NCBI GenBank assembly: GCA_023460175.1
Contig: JAEWRC010000089.1
Location: forward strand, 1 to 43,571
DNA length: 43,571 nt
DNA from: Actinomycetes bacterium
GTDB taxonomy: Bacteria; Actinomycetota; Actinomycetes; Mycobacteriales; Mycobacteriaceae
Direction of reading: 5' to 3'
This document shows, piece after piece, positions 23,572 to 30,652 of the stretch. Position 1 is the stretch's first letter. Each line of letters starts with the position of its first letter. The notes beneath the pieces are model-generated. The model saw only the letters and a list, made by a program, of their open reading frames with translations. It searched no databases and had not been told where the DNA came from. The translations under genes were made by a program, and so were the position numbers.

Positions 23572-23577
23572 AGTCTA
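23572..23577 (-). promoter_or_regulatory. Predicted -10 (TAGACT) of the toxin operon, leaderless GTG start
   Basis: On the minus strand TAGACT spans 23577-23572, and position +1 falls on the G of GTG 23565. The promoter lies 52 bases inside the right-hand 61-bp repeat, so the whole transcription unit is contained between the two repeats. Confidence 0.6.
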
Positions 23578-23628
23578 AAACCGGCGAACCACCCCCACAC
23601 TTCACCAATTTGCGGGCGAACTAGATCG

Positions 23629-23689
23629 CCAGAGTTGGGTTATTCGCGGGCCTACTCGGCCGATGCGTATAACACCGCAACTTTCGGCG
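23629..23689. repeat. 61-bp intergenic repeat, copy 2 (right boundary of the toxin island)
   Basis: Differs from 20164-20224 at two positions only. It begins 12 bases after the 3' end of tRNA-Phe when read on the minus strand. The distance between copies is 3.4 kb, and they enclose exactly the four-gene toxin operon. Confidence 0.85.
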
Positions 23690-23701
23690 AGTTGGAAGTT
23701 G

Positions 23702-23778
23702 TGGTGGCCAGGGCCGGGATCGAACCGGCGACCTTCCGCTTTTCAGGCGGACGCTCGTACCAACTGAGCTACCTGGCC
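23702..23778 (-). tRNA. tRNA-Phe (GAA)
   Basis: Read on the minus strand: acceptor GGCCAGG pairs with CCTGGCC, the anticodon loop CTGAAAA gives GAA, and the T-arm is GCCGG-TTCGATC-CCGGC. Discriminator A is followed by an encoded CCA. All stems close. First gene 3' of the tRNA-Glu/Asp pair. Confidence 0.96.
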
Positions 23779-23811
23779 CGGAAGGCACCGGTATCAACCA
23801 AAATGCCTCGC

Positions 23812-23888
23812 TGGCGACCCTGACGGGACTCGAACCCGCGACCTCCGCCGTGACAGGGCGGCGCGCTAACCAACTGCGCCACAGGGCC
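23812..23888 (-). tRNA. tRNA-Asp (GTC)
   Basis: Minus strand: acceptor GGCCCTG pairs with CAGGGTC (one G-U), the anticodon loop CCTGTCA gives GTC, and the T-arm is CGGG-TTCGAGT-CCCG. Discriminator G is followed by an encoded CCA. It lies between tRNA-Glu and tRNA-Phe. Confidence 0.96.
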
Positions 23889-23925
23889 TTGCTGTACTGC
23901 TACTCCTCGCTTCCACGTATAGAAG

Positions 23926-23998
23926 TACCCCCTACGGGATTCGAACCCGCGCTACCGCCTTGAAAGGGCGGCGTCCTAGGCCGCTAGACGAAGGGGGC
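23926..23998 (-). tRNA. tRNA-Glu (TTC)
   Basis: Minus strand: acceptor GCCCCCT pairs with AGGGGGT, and the anticodon loop CTTTCAA gives TTC. Discriminator A is followed by CTT, so CCA is not encoded, unlike in its two neighbours. It is the first tRNA of the leftward Glu-Asp-Phe transcript. Confidence 0.95.
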
Positions 23999-24050
23999 CA
24001 GAGCCGAATCTCTCCGGGGTACTCACAACGCTTCCGCTGGGAGCTTCGAT

Positions 24051-24079
24051 AGCTTAGGGCACGTCGCCCGCAATCCCAA
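24051..24079 (-). promoter_or_regulatory. Promoter of the tRNA Glu-Asp-Phe operon
   Basis: On the minus strand TTGGGA (24079-24074) and TAAGCT (24056-24051) are separated by exactly 17 bases. The predicted transcription start near 24044 gives a 46-base leader before tRNA-Glu. This is the best sigma-A-like promoter in the window. Confidence 0.7.
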
Positions 24080-24148
24080 AACGGGGCCGGTGAACACCCC
24101 TTTTGGCCCCTCGAGAACCTGGTCCGAAAGCGGCGCCGCAGCCTCAGT

Positions 24149-24154
24149 TATCCT
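24149..24154 (+). promoter_or_regulatory. Predicted -10 (TATCCT) of tRNA-Lys
   Basis: TATCCT lies 14 bases before the 5' end of tRNA-Lys, a normal distance for a tRNA promoter. I see no good -35. Confidence 0.45.
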
Positions 24155-24167
24155 GATGGCTCGCACG

Positions 24168-24243
24168 GCCCCTATAGCTCAGTTGGTAGAGCTACGGACT
24201 TTTAATCCGCAGGTCGCAGGTTCGAGCCCTGCTGGGGGCACCA
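24168..24243 (+). tRNA. tRNA-Lys (TTT)
   Basis: Acceptor GCCCCTA pairs with TGGGGGC (one G-U). The D-arm is AGCTCAGTTGGTAGAGCT, the anticodon loop CTTTTAA gives TTT, and the T-arm is GCAGG-TTCGAGC-CCTGC. Discriminator A is followed by an encoded CCA (24241-24243). It is divergent from the Glu-Asp-Phe cluster. Confidence 0.97.
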
Positions 24244-24348
24244 AGCATTGGCTTCCGCGGCTCTGGCCGGATTCTCAGTCCCCACTGGAGCCGCCCGAGC
24301 AGCGGGGCGCCCCTCCCGCGCCGAGGGTGGAGCTGTTGTACCGGTTCC

Positions 24349-24383
24349 GCGAGTAGGCCCGCGAACAAGTCAACTTTGGGCGC
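24349..24383. repeat. Third, diverged copy of the intergenic repeat (inverted)
   Basis: The 18 bases gagtaggcccgcgaacaa (24351-24368) are the exact complement of part of copy 1. Similarity then continues as caactttggg against caactctggg. Relative to the adjacent tRNA it has the same orientation as copy 2 has to tRNA-Phe, being downstream of the tRNA 3' end. The rest of the 187-base gap 24244-24430 holds nothing else I can identify. Confidence 0.65.
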
Positions 24384-24430
24384 GGGCGTTGCGGCCGACC
24401 GAAGCCGCTGCCCAGCCCAGCGCCGCAATC

Positions 24431-26068
24431 TCAGGCGGCCTTGTCGTCGTTGTCGCGCTCGGGCGCCTCGTCCGCGCTCGCCGGCCCCTTCTGCTCGCGC
24501 TCGTCGGGCTCGGCGCCCTTGGCTGCGTCGTCGGCCTTGGGATCCTTCTTGGCGTCCTCGCGGGCGTCCTCGCGGGCGTCCTCGCGGGCCTCCTTCTTGA
24601 GGAACTTCTTCACCGCGCTGCGCAGCTCCTTCTTCACCTTCTTGACGTCGAGCTTGGCGTCGGCTTGGACGGCAGCCTCGGAGTCGACCTCCTCGGCCGG
24701 GCCGACGGCAGCCAACTCCTCGGCGGGCTGTTCGGATGGCTCCTCGGACAGCGCCTGCTCGTCAACCTCCACCTCCACCTCGGCCTTGACGCGCTCGGCC
24801 AATACCGGCTCCGGCCGCGGCTTCGGCTCCTCCTTCTGGACAACGACATCCACGACGACATCCGCGACGACCTCGGCCGGAGCGGGCTCCTCGACGAGCG
24901 GCGCCACCGTCGGCGCCGCCGACTTGCCGAACACGTTGTCGATGCCCTCCCCGACCGCGACGACGAGATCCTCACCGACCTCGAGCCAGTTGTTGAAGGG
25001 ATTGAAGGGCAAGAGGGACAACGGAGTTGGCTTGTCGGGGTCGCCGCTCCAGTCGTAGCCCAGGTCGATCAGCACCTTGGCCACCGGCTCGAGCAGGTCG
25101 ACGAACGGTTTCACGATGGCCGTGGTGCCGGTCGATTCGGCCAGGCTCAGGATCAGGTTGGCCAGCGGCAGTGACTTGGCCGGGATCATGATGTATTTGT
25201 TCGGGCTGCTGGGGTCGTTGCCGCCGTAGCGGATGTTGTCCGGATCGGCCAGCGCCGCAGCCAATTCCGCGTCGGTGTAGCCGTAGGGCATGGTCCCGTC
25301 GGGGTCGCCGCCGTTGGGCGCCAGGTAGTAGCCGTGCACGTTGTCGAAGGCCGCGATGGCGTTCAGCATGGCCAGCGGGTTACCCCAGTACCGGGGCGCG
25401 TAGACCACCGGGTCGTATTCGAATCCGATGTTGGTGATCGGGATCCCGCTGTCGGTGATCATCGGCGGGCCGAAGGTCGCGTCCAGCAGCAACTCGCCGA
25501 GGATCGAGATGGGCCGCAGCCGTTGCCACAGCCCGCCGTCGGGGTTGGCGATGTTGCCGATCATCACGACCTGGAGGCGTTCCTTGATCGCCGGGTCGAG
25601 CGCGGCGAGGTTGCGCAGTTCATTGGACACCACCGCGCCGCCCTGCGAGTAGCCGAAGATGACCAGGTCCTCATCGGAATCGGCGGCCCACTGCTCGATC
25701 ACCTCGGCGTTCAGCGCGCTGACGCCCTCGGCCACCGAGACGTTCCACTTCTCGCAGCGCCCGGGCTCGCACCAGCCGGGAAAAGGCATGGGCCAGAACG
25801 ACGCCGGGTAGTTGATGCCGATCAGGTCGGCGTCGGAACAACCGTTCGCCACGCCGTTGTCGAAGCACCGCGTGTTCGTGAGGTACCGGTTGACGGCGTT
25901 CTGCATGTAACCGGGCACCACGTTCGCGTCGGGGTCGCCGGTCCCCGGGACGATCAACGCGGTGGCCGCCAACGCGACGAACGACGTGAGCGTGCCGGCC
26001 ACCGCGACGGCCACGACCCCCACCAGCGCAAGTATCAGGACGAAGATCGAGCGAACGGCTCGTCGCAT
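24431..26068 (-). CDS. Secreted PE-PPE-domain serine hydrolase with charged C-terminal tail
   Basis: A 545-residue protein. Residues 8-40 form one or two hydrophobic segments acting as signal or anchor (VLILALVGVVAVAVAG). Residues 40-330 are a PE-PPE domain (PF08237-type alpha/beta hydrolase): IVPGTGDPDANVVPGYM, the nucleophile elbow VIFGYSQGGAV with Ser141, then DPVVYAPRYWGNP and YYLAPNGGDPDG. The PE/PPE domain itself is absent, so it is a stand-alone catalytic module, likely an esterase/lipase at the cell envelope. Residues 400-545 are low-complexity Glu/Lys/Ala/Asp, including three EDAR units. ATG 26068 follows a GGGGG run. Confidence 0.85.
   Translation of the reverse strand: MRRAVRSIFVLILALVGVVAVAVAGTLTSFVALAATALIVPGTGDPDANVVPGYMQNAVNRYLTNTRCFDNGVANGCSDADLIGINYPASFWPMPFPGWCEPGRCEKWNVSVAEGVSALNAEVIEQWAADSDEDLVIFGYSQGGAVVSNELRNLAALDPAIKERLQVVMIGNIANPDGGLWQRLRPISILGELLLDATFGPPMITDSGIPITNIGFEYDPVVYAPRYWGNPLAMLNAIAAFDNVHGYYLAPNGGDPDGTMPYGYTDAELAAALADPDNIRYGGNDPSSPNKYIMIPAKSLPLANLILSLAESTGTTAIVKPFVDLLEPVAKVLIDLGYDWSGDPDKPTPLSLLPFNPFNNWLEVGEDLVVAVGEGIDNVFGKSAAPTVAPLVEEPAPAEVVADVVVDVVVQKEEPKPRPEPVLAERVKAEVEVEVDEQALSEEPSEQPAEELAAVGPAEEVDSEAAVQADAKLDVKKVKKELRSAVKKFLKKEAREDAREDAREDAKKDPKADDAAKGAEPDEREQKGPASADEAPERDNDDKAA
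24552..24587. repeat. Three tandem 12-bp units in the PE-PPE gene tail
   Basis: gcgtcctcgcgg is repeated three times without interruption and encodes the repeated four-residue EDAR/AREDs of the acidic-basic tail. The unit length is a multiple of three, so copy-number changes would keep the frame. Confidence 0.85.
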
Positions 26069-26187
26069 TTGGGAACCCCCCAGGCTGCGTCAATGAATGA
26101 ATTCGCCAGACGGGCAACCACACCCGACACCGGGCGAATATTGCACACTGCGGTAGCCCCTGTACCGAAAATGCGCAACGACGCCGC

Positions 26188-27249
26188 TCAGTGCAACGCC
26201 ACGACCGGCGCGGGGTCGGGAGCGCCCGCGCTGCGCTGGGTGGAGGCGCCCAGTACGAAGGCGACCACCCCGACAACCGCGGCGATCAACAGCACCGCGA
26301 TCAACAGGATCAGCCGGCCGCTGCGCCTCGGCCGGGGCGCGACGACGAGCGGCACCGGTTCGGTCGGCGGGTTCCACAACTGCGACGCGGGCTGCCCCGG
26401 CAGCGGGACGATCGGAATGGGGCCGGTGGCGGGGTCGCCGTAGACGTTGGCCAGTTCGGCGCGCATCACGTCGGCGCTGGCGAAGCGCTGGGAGGCGTCC
26501 CGCGCCATTGCGCGGTCGACGACGGCCGCGAGTTGCGGCGGGAGGTCGGGGCGCAGCGCCGACACCGGTGGCGGCGGATTCTCGGTGATGGCGTGGGCGA
26601 GGGCGACCAGGTTCTCCTCGGGGAAGGCCCGGCGCCCGGTCAGGGCTTCCCACCCGACCACCCCCACGGCGTAAAGGTCGTCGGTGACCGTCGCCGGGTT
26701 GCCCGCGAGGCGCTCAGGGCTCATGTAGGCCATCGTCCCCATGATCTGACCGGTGTCGGTGCGGTGGGTGTCGGGGCCCTTGGCCAGGCCGAAGTCGGCG
26801 ACCTGCGCGGTGCCGTCGGCGGTGAACAGGATGTTCGCGGGCTTGATGTCGCGGTGCATCACGCCCGCGGCGTGCGCGGTCGACAGCGCCGCCAGCACCT
26901 CGTCGAGCACCTTGCGCACGTGGTCCGGCGCCATCGGCCCCTGCGCGATCAAGTCGCCGAGGCTGCTGCCGGGCAGGCGTTCCATCACGATGAACGGGGT
27001 GCCGTGGTGTTCGCCGCTGCCGTACACGGCGACGATGTTGGGATGCCGCAGCGCGGCCGCCGAATGCCCCTCGGCCCAGAACCGGCGCAGGTAGTCGGGA
27101 TGGGTGTCGTAGCCCGGGTAGAGCAGTTTGATCGCCACCGACTGCCCGGTCTGGGTGTCCCAGCCCTCCCGCACCTCGGCCATCCCGCCGCGACCGAGCG
27201 TCCCCCGCAACTCGTAGCGGCCACCGAGCAGTTCGGGGGCGATGAACAT
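26188..27249 (-). CDS. Membrane-anchored serine/threonine protein kinase (Pkn family)
   Basis: A 353-residue PknB-type kinase. The glycine loop LGRGGMAEVREG is near residues 18-29, with Lys41 in VAIKLL, the catalytic loop VMHRDIKPANIL with Asp134, ADFGLAKG with Asp152, activation-segment threonines in THRTDTGQIMGTMAYMSPE, and a juxtamembrane Pro-rich linker. One transmembrane helix lies near 308-333, followed by only about 20 outside residues, so there is no sensor domain. ATG 27249 (MFIAPELLGGRYEL) is favoured over ATG 27282 because a TACGGT -10 ends 8 bases before it. All catalytic residues are intact; substrates unknown. Confidence 0.92.
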   Translation of the reverse strand: MFIAPELLGGRYELRGTLGRGGMAEVREGWDTQTGQSVAIKLLYPGYDTHPDYLRRFWAEGHSAAALRHPNIVAVYGSGEHHGTPFIVMERLPGSSLGDLIAQGPMAPDHVRKVLDEVLAALSTAHAAGVMHRDIKPANILFTADGTAQVADFGLAKGPDTHRTDTGQIMGTMAYMSPERLAGNPATVTDDLYAVGVVGWEALTGRRAFPEENLVALAHAITENPPPPVSALRPDLPPQLAAVVDRAMARDASQRFASADVMRAELANVYGDPATGPIPIVPLPGQPASQLWNPPTEPVPLVVAPRPRRSGRLILLIAVLLIAAVVGVVAFVLGASTQRSAGAPDPAPVVALH

Positions 27250-27256
27250 GGGTTCT

Positions 27257-27262
27257 ACCGTA
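27257..27262 (-). promoter_or_regulatory. Predicted -10 (TACGGT) for the leaderless kinase transcript
   Basis: On the minus strand TACGGT ends 8 bases before ATG 27249, with no Shine-Dalgarno sequence between. It lies inside any longer N-terminal extension of the kinase frame and argues against those starts. Confidence 0.5.
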
Positions 27263-27305
27263 ATCGGCAAAGGCCTACTCATAGCCGAGACGTCCGCGTC
27301 AGTGT

Positions 27306-27428
27306 TCAGCGCCCGTCGTGATAGCGGTGCCGGCGCTCCCAGCTCCGACAGGCGGCCTCGATGCCCTTGAGCACCAACACCGCATACGCGATAGCCAGTG
27401 GAGTTCCGATCAGCCACGCCATGGTCAT
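27306..27428 (-). CDS. Small single-pass membrane protein, 40 aa
   Basis: The minus-strand frame from ATG 27428 reads MTMAWLIGTPLAIAYAVLVL and continues KGIEAACRSWERRHRYHDGR. It is one hydrophobic helix of about 18 residues followed by a strongly basic cytosolic tail. AGGGTG lies eight bases before the ATG; a second ATG at 27422 is in frame. It precedes the kinase gene on the same strand by about 57 bases. I do not recognise the family. The composition looks like a real membrane microprotein, but conservation has not been checked. Confidence 0.5.
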   Translation of the reverse strand: MTMAWLIGTPLAIAYAVLVLKGIEAACRSWERRHRYHDGR

Positions 27429-27454
27429 GTCATCACCCTGTCGATCCGACGCCG

Positions 27455-27551
27455 TCCATCAGATGCGTCGTTCCATCAGATCACGCAGCGGCGCCTCCGC
27501 TCGGCCAACGCGCCGGGGCAGGTCAGACCTCGGGCCAAGTCAGACCTCGGG
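27455..27551. repeat. Two sets of short direct repeats, both with 17-bp period, in the gap 27429-27680
   Basis: tccatcagat occurs at 27455 and 27472, and gtcagacctcggg at 27522 and 27539; each pair is offset by 17 bases. Apart from these and the palindrome at 27638 I see nothing in this 250-base gap. Confidence 0.55.
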
Positions 27552-27637
27552 GCAGCCGATGCAGGGGATTCGGTGGCTACCGGGTATACGTCGGTCGTAT
27601 CTTGAGTCACGGCAAGATCCCCGGCGGTCGAGTAAAT

Positions 27638-27657
27638 TTGACCACGCCCGTTGTCAA
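27638..27657. promoter_or_regulatory. Candidate operator TTGAC-N10-GTCAA upstream of the TetR gene
   Basis: A 20-bp interrupted palindrome lies 23 bases before the GTG start of the TetR regulator. TTGACC at its left end could also serve as a -35 element, which would let the regulator block its own promoter. Confidence 0.4.
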
Positions 27658-27680
27658 TGTGTGTCGAATGTAGGAGTGAT

Positions 27681-28286
27681 GTGACGTCCGGTCAACGCCA
27701 GCGCCGCTGGACCGGTGTTCCCCTTGAGGATCGCCAGCTCAAACGGCGCGACGAACTGCTCGCCGCGGGCATCGCACTGCTCGGCGGCGAGGGTCGCCCC
27801 ACGGTGACGGTGCGCGCGGTCTGCCGCGGGGCCGGCCTGACCGAGCGCTATTTCTACGAGAGCTTCACCGACCGCGACGAATTCGTCCGCGCGGTGTACG
27901 CCGAAGTTTGCCAGCAGGCGATGACGGCGCTGATGTCGGCGACCACACCGCGCGAAGCGGTGGAACGATTCGTTGCCCTGATGGTCGATGATCCGGTCCG
28001 CGGCCGGGCCCTGCTGCTGGCCCCGGAGGCCGAACCGGCACTGGCCAATTCCGGCTCGGAATGGATGCCCAACTTCATCGAACTGCTCCAGCGCAAGCTG
28101 ACCGCCGTCACCGACCCCGCGATCCAGGCCATGACCGCGACCAGCCTGATCGGTGGTCTCACCGCTCTTTTCGTCGCGTACCTGAACGGCCGACTGCCCA
28201 CCACCCGCGAGCAATTCATCGACTACTGCGTGGCCATGCTGCTGGACCGCAGCGGGGCAGCAGCCCGTACCGGGAATCACGGTTGA
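27681..28286 (+). CDS. TetR-family transcriptional regulator
   Basis: A 201-residue TetR protein. The N-terminal helix-turn-helix is RPTVTVRAVCRGAGLTERYFYESFTDRDEFVRAVY at about residues 38-72, followed by an all-helical ligand-binding half (AMTALMSATTPREAVERFVALM, ALFVAYLNGRL). GTG 27681 is chosen because TAGGAG lies just upstream and the residues before it are not TetR-like; an in-frame ATG at 27651 is rejected. It lies 82 bases before desA1 in the same direction, so it is a candidate regulator of fatty-acid desaturation. Mycobacterial desA genes are known to be controlled by a TetR protein (MadR), but I cannot show this is it. Confidence 0.88.
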   Translation: MTSGQRQRRWTGVPLEDRQLKRRDELLAAGIALLGGEGRPTVTVRAVCRGAGLTERYFYESFTDRDEFVRAVYAEVCQQAMTALMSATTPREAVERFVALMVDDPVRGRALLLAPEAEPALANSGSEWMPNFIELLQRKLTAVTDPAIQAMTATSLIGGLTALFVAYLNGRLPTTREQFIDYCVAMLLDRSGAAARTGNHG

Positions 28287-28302
28287 CAGGCCGTCGAGAA
28301 AC

Positions 28303-28331
28303 TTGATGTCACCGGAGTACACAGATATATT
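28303..28331 (+). promoter_or_regulatory. desA1 promoter
   Basis: TTGATG (28303-28308) and TATATT (28326-28331) are separated by 17 bases. Predicted +1 is near 28338, leaving a leader of about 31 bases with GGGAGG five bases before the GTG. This lets desA1 be transcribed independently of the TetR gene. Confidence 0.65.
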
Positions 28332-28368
28332 GACTGCAACCACGAGATACAGATAACTGGGAGGTGTC

Positions 28369-29367
28369 GTGTCGCAAGACCTGACCGACCTACAGCTTCT
28401 GCATGAGCTCGAGCCCGTAGTCGAGCAGCAGATCAACCGTCACATGAAGATGACGAAGGATTGGAACCCGCACGACTACGTCCCCTGGTCCGACGGCAAG
28501 AACTTCTATGCCCTGGGCGGTCAGGACTGGGATCCGGAAGAGTCCAAGCTCTCGGAGGTGGCGCGCACCGCGATGGTGCAGAACCTGCTCACCGAGGACA
28601 ACCTGCCGTCGTATCACCGCGAGATCGCGATGAACTTCTCGATGGACGGCCCGTGGGGCTTCTGGGTCAACCGCTGGACCGCCGAGGAGAACCGGCACGG
28701 CATCGCCCTGCGCGACTACCTGCTGGCCACCCGCGCCATCGACCCCGTCGAACTCGAGATCACCCGCATGGAGCAGGTCACCCGCGGCTTCTCGCCGGGC
28801 CAGAACCAGCAGGGCGACCTGTTCGCCGAGAGCCTGTTCGACTCGGTCATGTACGTGTCGTTCCAGGAACTGGCCACCCGCGTCTCGCACCGCAACACCG
28901 GTAAGGCTTGCGCGGACCCCGTCGCCGACCAGCTGCTGCAGCGGGTGTCGGCCGACGAGAACCTGCACATGATCTTCTACCGCGACGTCAGCGCCGCCGG
29001 CCTGGACATCGCCCCCAACCAGGCCATGACCTCGCTGCACCGCGTGCTGACCAACTTCCGGATGCCCGGCTACACCGTGCCCGACTTCCGCCGCAAGGCC
29101 GTCATCATCGCCGTCGGCGGGGTTTACGACCCCCGCATCCACCTCGACGACGTGGTGATGCCGGTGCTGAAGAAGTGGCGCATCTTCGAGCGCGAGGACT
29201 TCACCGGCGAGGGCGCCCGGCTGCGCGACGAACTCGGTGTGCTGATCCAGGAACTCGAGGACACCTGCGAGAAGTTCGAGGTGGCCAAGCAACGCCGCCT
29301 GGAGCGCGAACGCAAGGTGGCCGAGAAGAAGGCCGCGAAGAAGGCGCTGGCATCAGCGGCCTCCTGA
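28369..29367 (+). CDS. desA1: Acyl-ACP desaturase DesA1
   Basis: A 332-residue soluble di-iron desaturase, close to mycobacterial DesA1 (338 aa) by remembered sequence: LTDLQLLHELEPVV, WNPHDYVPWSDGKNFYALGG, TEDNLPSYHREIAMN. The two iron-binding motifs are TAEENRHG near residue 103 and SADENLHM near 194. It introduces double bonds into acyl-ACP and is needed for mycolic-acid meromycolate synthesis. GTG start at 28369 with GGGAGG at 28359-28364. The C-terminus is a Lys/Ala/Glu-rich helix. It ends where dusB begins. Confidence 0.95.
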   Translation: MSQDLTDLQLLHELEPVVEQQINRHMKMTKDWNPHDYVPWSDGKNFYALGGQDWDPEESKLSEVARTAMVQNLLTEDNLPSYHREIAMNFSMDGPWGFWVNRWTAEENRHGIALRDYLLATRAIDPVELEITRMEQVTRGFSPGQNQQGDLFAESLFDSVMYVSFQELATRVSHRNTGKACADPVADQLLQRVSADENLHMIFYRDVSAAGLDIAPNQAMTSLHRVLTNFRMPGYTVPDFRRKAVIIAVGGVYDPRIHLDDVVMPVLKKWRIFEREDFTGEGARLRDELGVLIQELEDTCEKFEVAKQRRLERERKVAEKKAAKKALASAAS

Positions 29368-29394
29368 CCGACCGCCGCACCGCGGAACACGAAC

Positions 29395-29423
29395 CGGACC
29401 GATCTGCTCTGCAGATCGGTCCG
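29395..29423 (+). terminator. Stem-loop at the desA1-dusB junction
   Basis: A perfect 13-bp inverted repeat (cggaccgatctgc at 29395-29407, its complement at 29411-29423) with a 3-base loop begins 28 bases after the desA1 stop. No U run follows. It may terminate desA1 mRNA partially, protect its 3' end, or mask the start region of dusB, which it overlaps. Confidence 0.55.
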
Positions 29424-30542
29424 TTCGCGCTGCCCAGTCCCGTCGTCCTGGCGCCGATGGCCGGTGTGACAAATGTCGCATTCCGCACGCTGTGCCGCGA
29501 ACTCGAGCTCGCCCGGGTAGGCACCGTCAGCGGGCTGTACGTGTGCGAGATGGTGACCGCCCGCGCGCTCGTGGAGCGCCACCCGGTGACCATGCACATG
29601 ACGACGTTCGCTCCCGAGGAGTCGCCGCGTTCGCTGCAGCTGTACACGGTGGACCCGGACACCACCTACGCGGCCGCCAAGATGATTGCTGACGAGGGTC
29701 TGGCCGACCACATCGACATGAACTTCGGCTGCCCGGTCCCGAAGGTCACCAAGCGCGGCGGCGGGGCCGCGCTGCCCTACAAGCGCCGCCTGTTCGGCCA
29801 GATCGTCGCGGCCGCCGTGCGCGCCACCGAGGGCACCGACATCCCGGTGACGGTGAAGTTCCGGGTCGGCATCGACGACGAGCACCTCACCTTCCTCGAC
29901 GCGGGCCGGCTCGCCGAACTGGAGGGGGCGGCGGCGGTGGCGCTGCACGCGCGCACCGCGGCCCAGCGCTATTCGGGCGCGGCCGACTGGGATCGGATCG
30001 CACAGCTCAAACAGCACGTGCGGACCATCCCGGTGCTGGGCAACGGCGACATCTTCGACGCCAGCGACGCCCTGACGATGATGGCGAGCACGGGCTGCGA
30101 CGGCGTGGTGATCGGCCGGGGTTGCCTGGGCCGCCCCTGGCTGTTCGCCGAGCTGTCCGCGGCCTTCACCGGCCGCCCCGCGCCGACCCCGCCCAACCTC
30201 GGCGAGGTCGCCAACATCGTCCGCCGGCACGGCGAGCTGTTGGCCGCCCACGTCGGCGAGGACAAGGGCATGCGGGACATCCGCAAGCACGTCGGCTGGT
30301 ATTTGCACGGCTTCCCGGTCGGCTCGGATCTGCGCCGGGCGCTGGCGTTGGTCAAGACCCTCGCCGAACTCGACGAGTTGCTGGGCCACCTCGACGCCGA
30401 CGCCCCGTTCCCGCCCGTCGGCAGCGGGCCGCGCGGGCGGCAGGGCTCGCCCGCGTCGGTGTCGCTGCCCGAGGGCTGGCTGGCCGATCCGGACGACTGC
30501 ACGGTGCCCGAGGGCGCCGACGCTATGCACTCCGGTGGCTGA
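29409..30542 (+). CDS. dusB: tRNA-dihydrouridine synthase (DusB family)
   Basis: About 377 residues of a flavin-dependent TIM-barrel enzyme that reduces uridines in tRNA. Motifs are IGPFALPSPVVLAPMAGVTN (first strand, FMN loop), DHIDMNFGCPVPKVTKRGGG with the catalytic Cys, IPVTVKFRVGIDD, VALHARTAAQRYSG, IPVLGNGDIF and CDGVVIGRGCLGRPWLF. The start is unclear: no ATG, GTG or TTG occurs in frame between the desA1 3' region and the first strand. I place it at CTG 29409, where the family's N-terminus begins; CTG 29364 (CTGA overlap with the desA1 stop, 392 aa) is the alternative. Counterpart of Rv0823c. Confidence 0.88.
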   Translation: MQIGPFALPSPVVLAPMAGVTNVAFRTLCRELELARVGTVSGLYVCEMVTARALVERHPVTMHMTTFAPEESPRSLQLYTVDPDTTYAAAKMIADEGLADHIDMNFGCPVPKVTKRGGGAALPYKRRLFGQIVAAAVRATEGTDIPVTVKFRVGIDDEHLTFLDAGRLAELEGAAAVALHARTAAQRYSGAADWDRIAQLKQHVRTIPVLGNGDIFDASDALTMMASTGCDGVVIGRGCLGRPWLFAELSAAFTGRPAPTPPNLGEVANIVRRHGELLAAHVGEDKGMRDIRKHVGWYLHGFPVGSDLRRALALVKTLAELDELLGHLDADAPFPPVGSGPRGRQGSPASVSLPEGWLADPDDCTVPEGADAMHSGG

Positions 30543-30652
30543 ATCGAGACCCTCTCGACACCACCGCTCTCAGGATCTCTCAGTAACATGTGTGAACCTG
30601 TTCGGGTCCACCGCCAGTAGCGCGGCACCCGCCTGGACTGCTAGAGAAATAC

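Noticed and set aside
23629..23778. tRNA-Phe as an integration (att) site for the toxin island
   Set aside because: The 61-bp repeat does not contain the tRNA 3' end, no integrase gene is present, and no second tRNA fragment is seen on the left side. Recombination between the repeats remains possible.
28908..29363. Extending dusB upstream into desA1 (in-frame starts at 28908 or the GTG near 29172)
   Set aside because: This would overlap desA1 by about 200 bases or more, and the extra residues are an Arg/Gly-rich frameshift translation of DesA1.
29395..29423. Calling the desA1-dusB stem-loop a standard intrinsic terminator
   Set aside because: There is no U-rich run after it and it lies within the likely dusB coding region, so it is reported only as a stem-loop of uncertain role.
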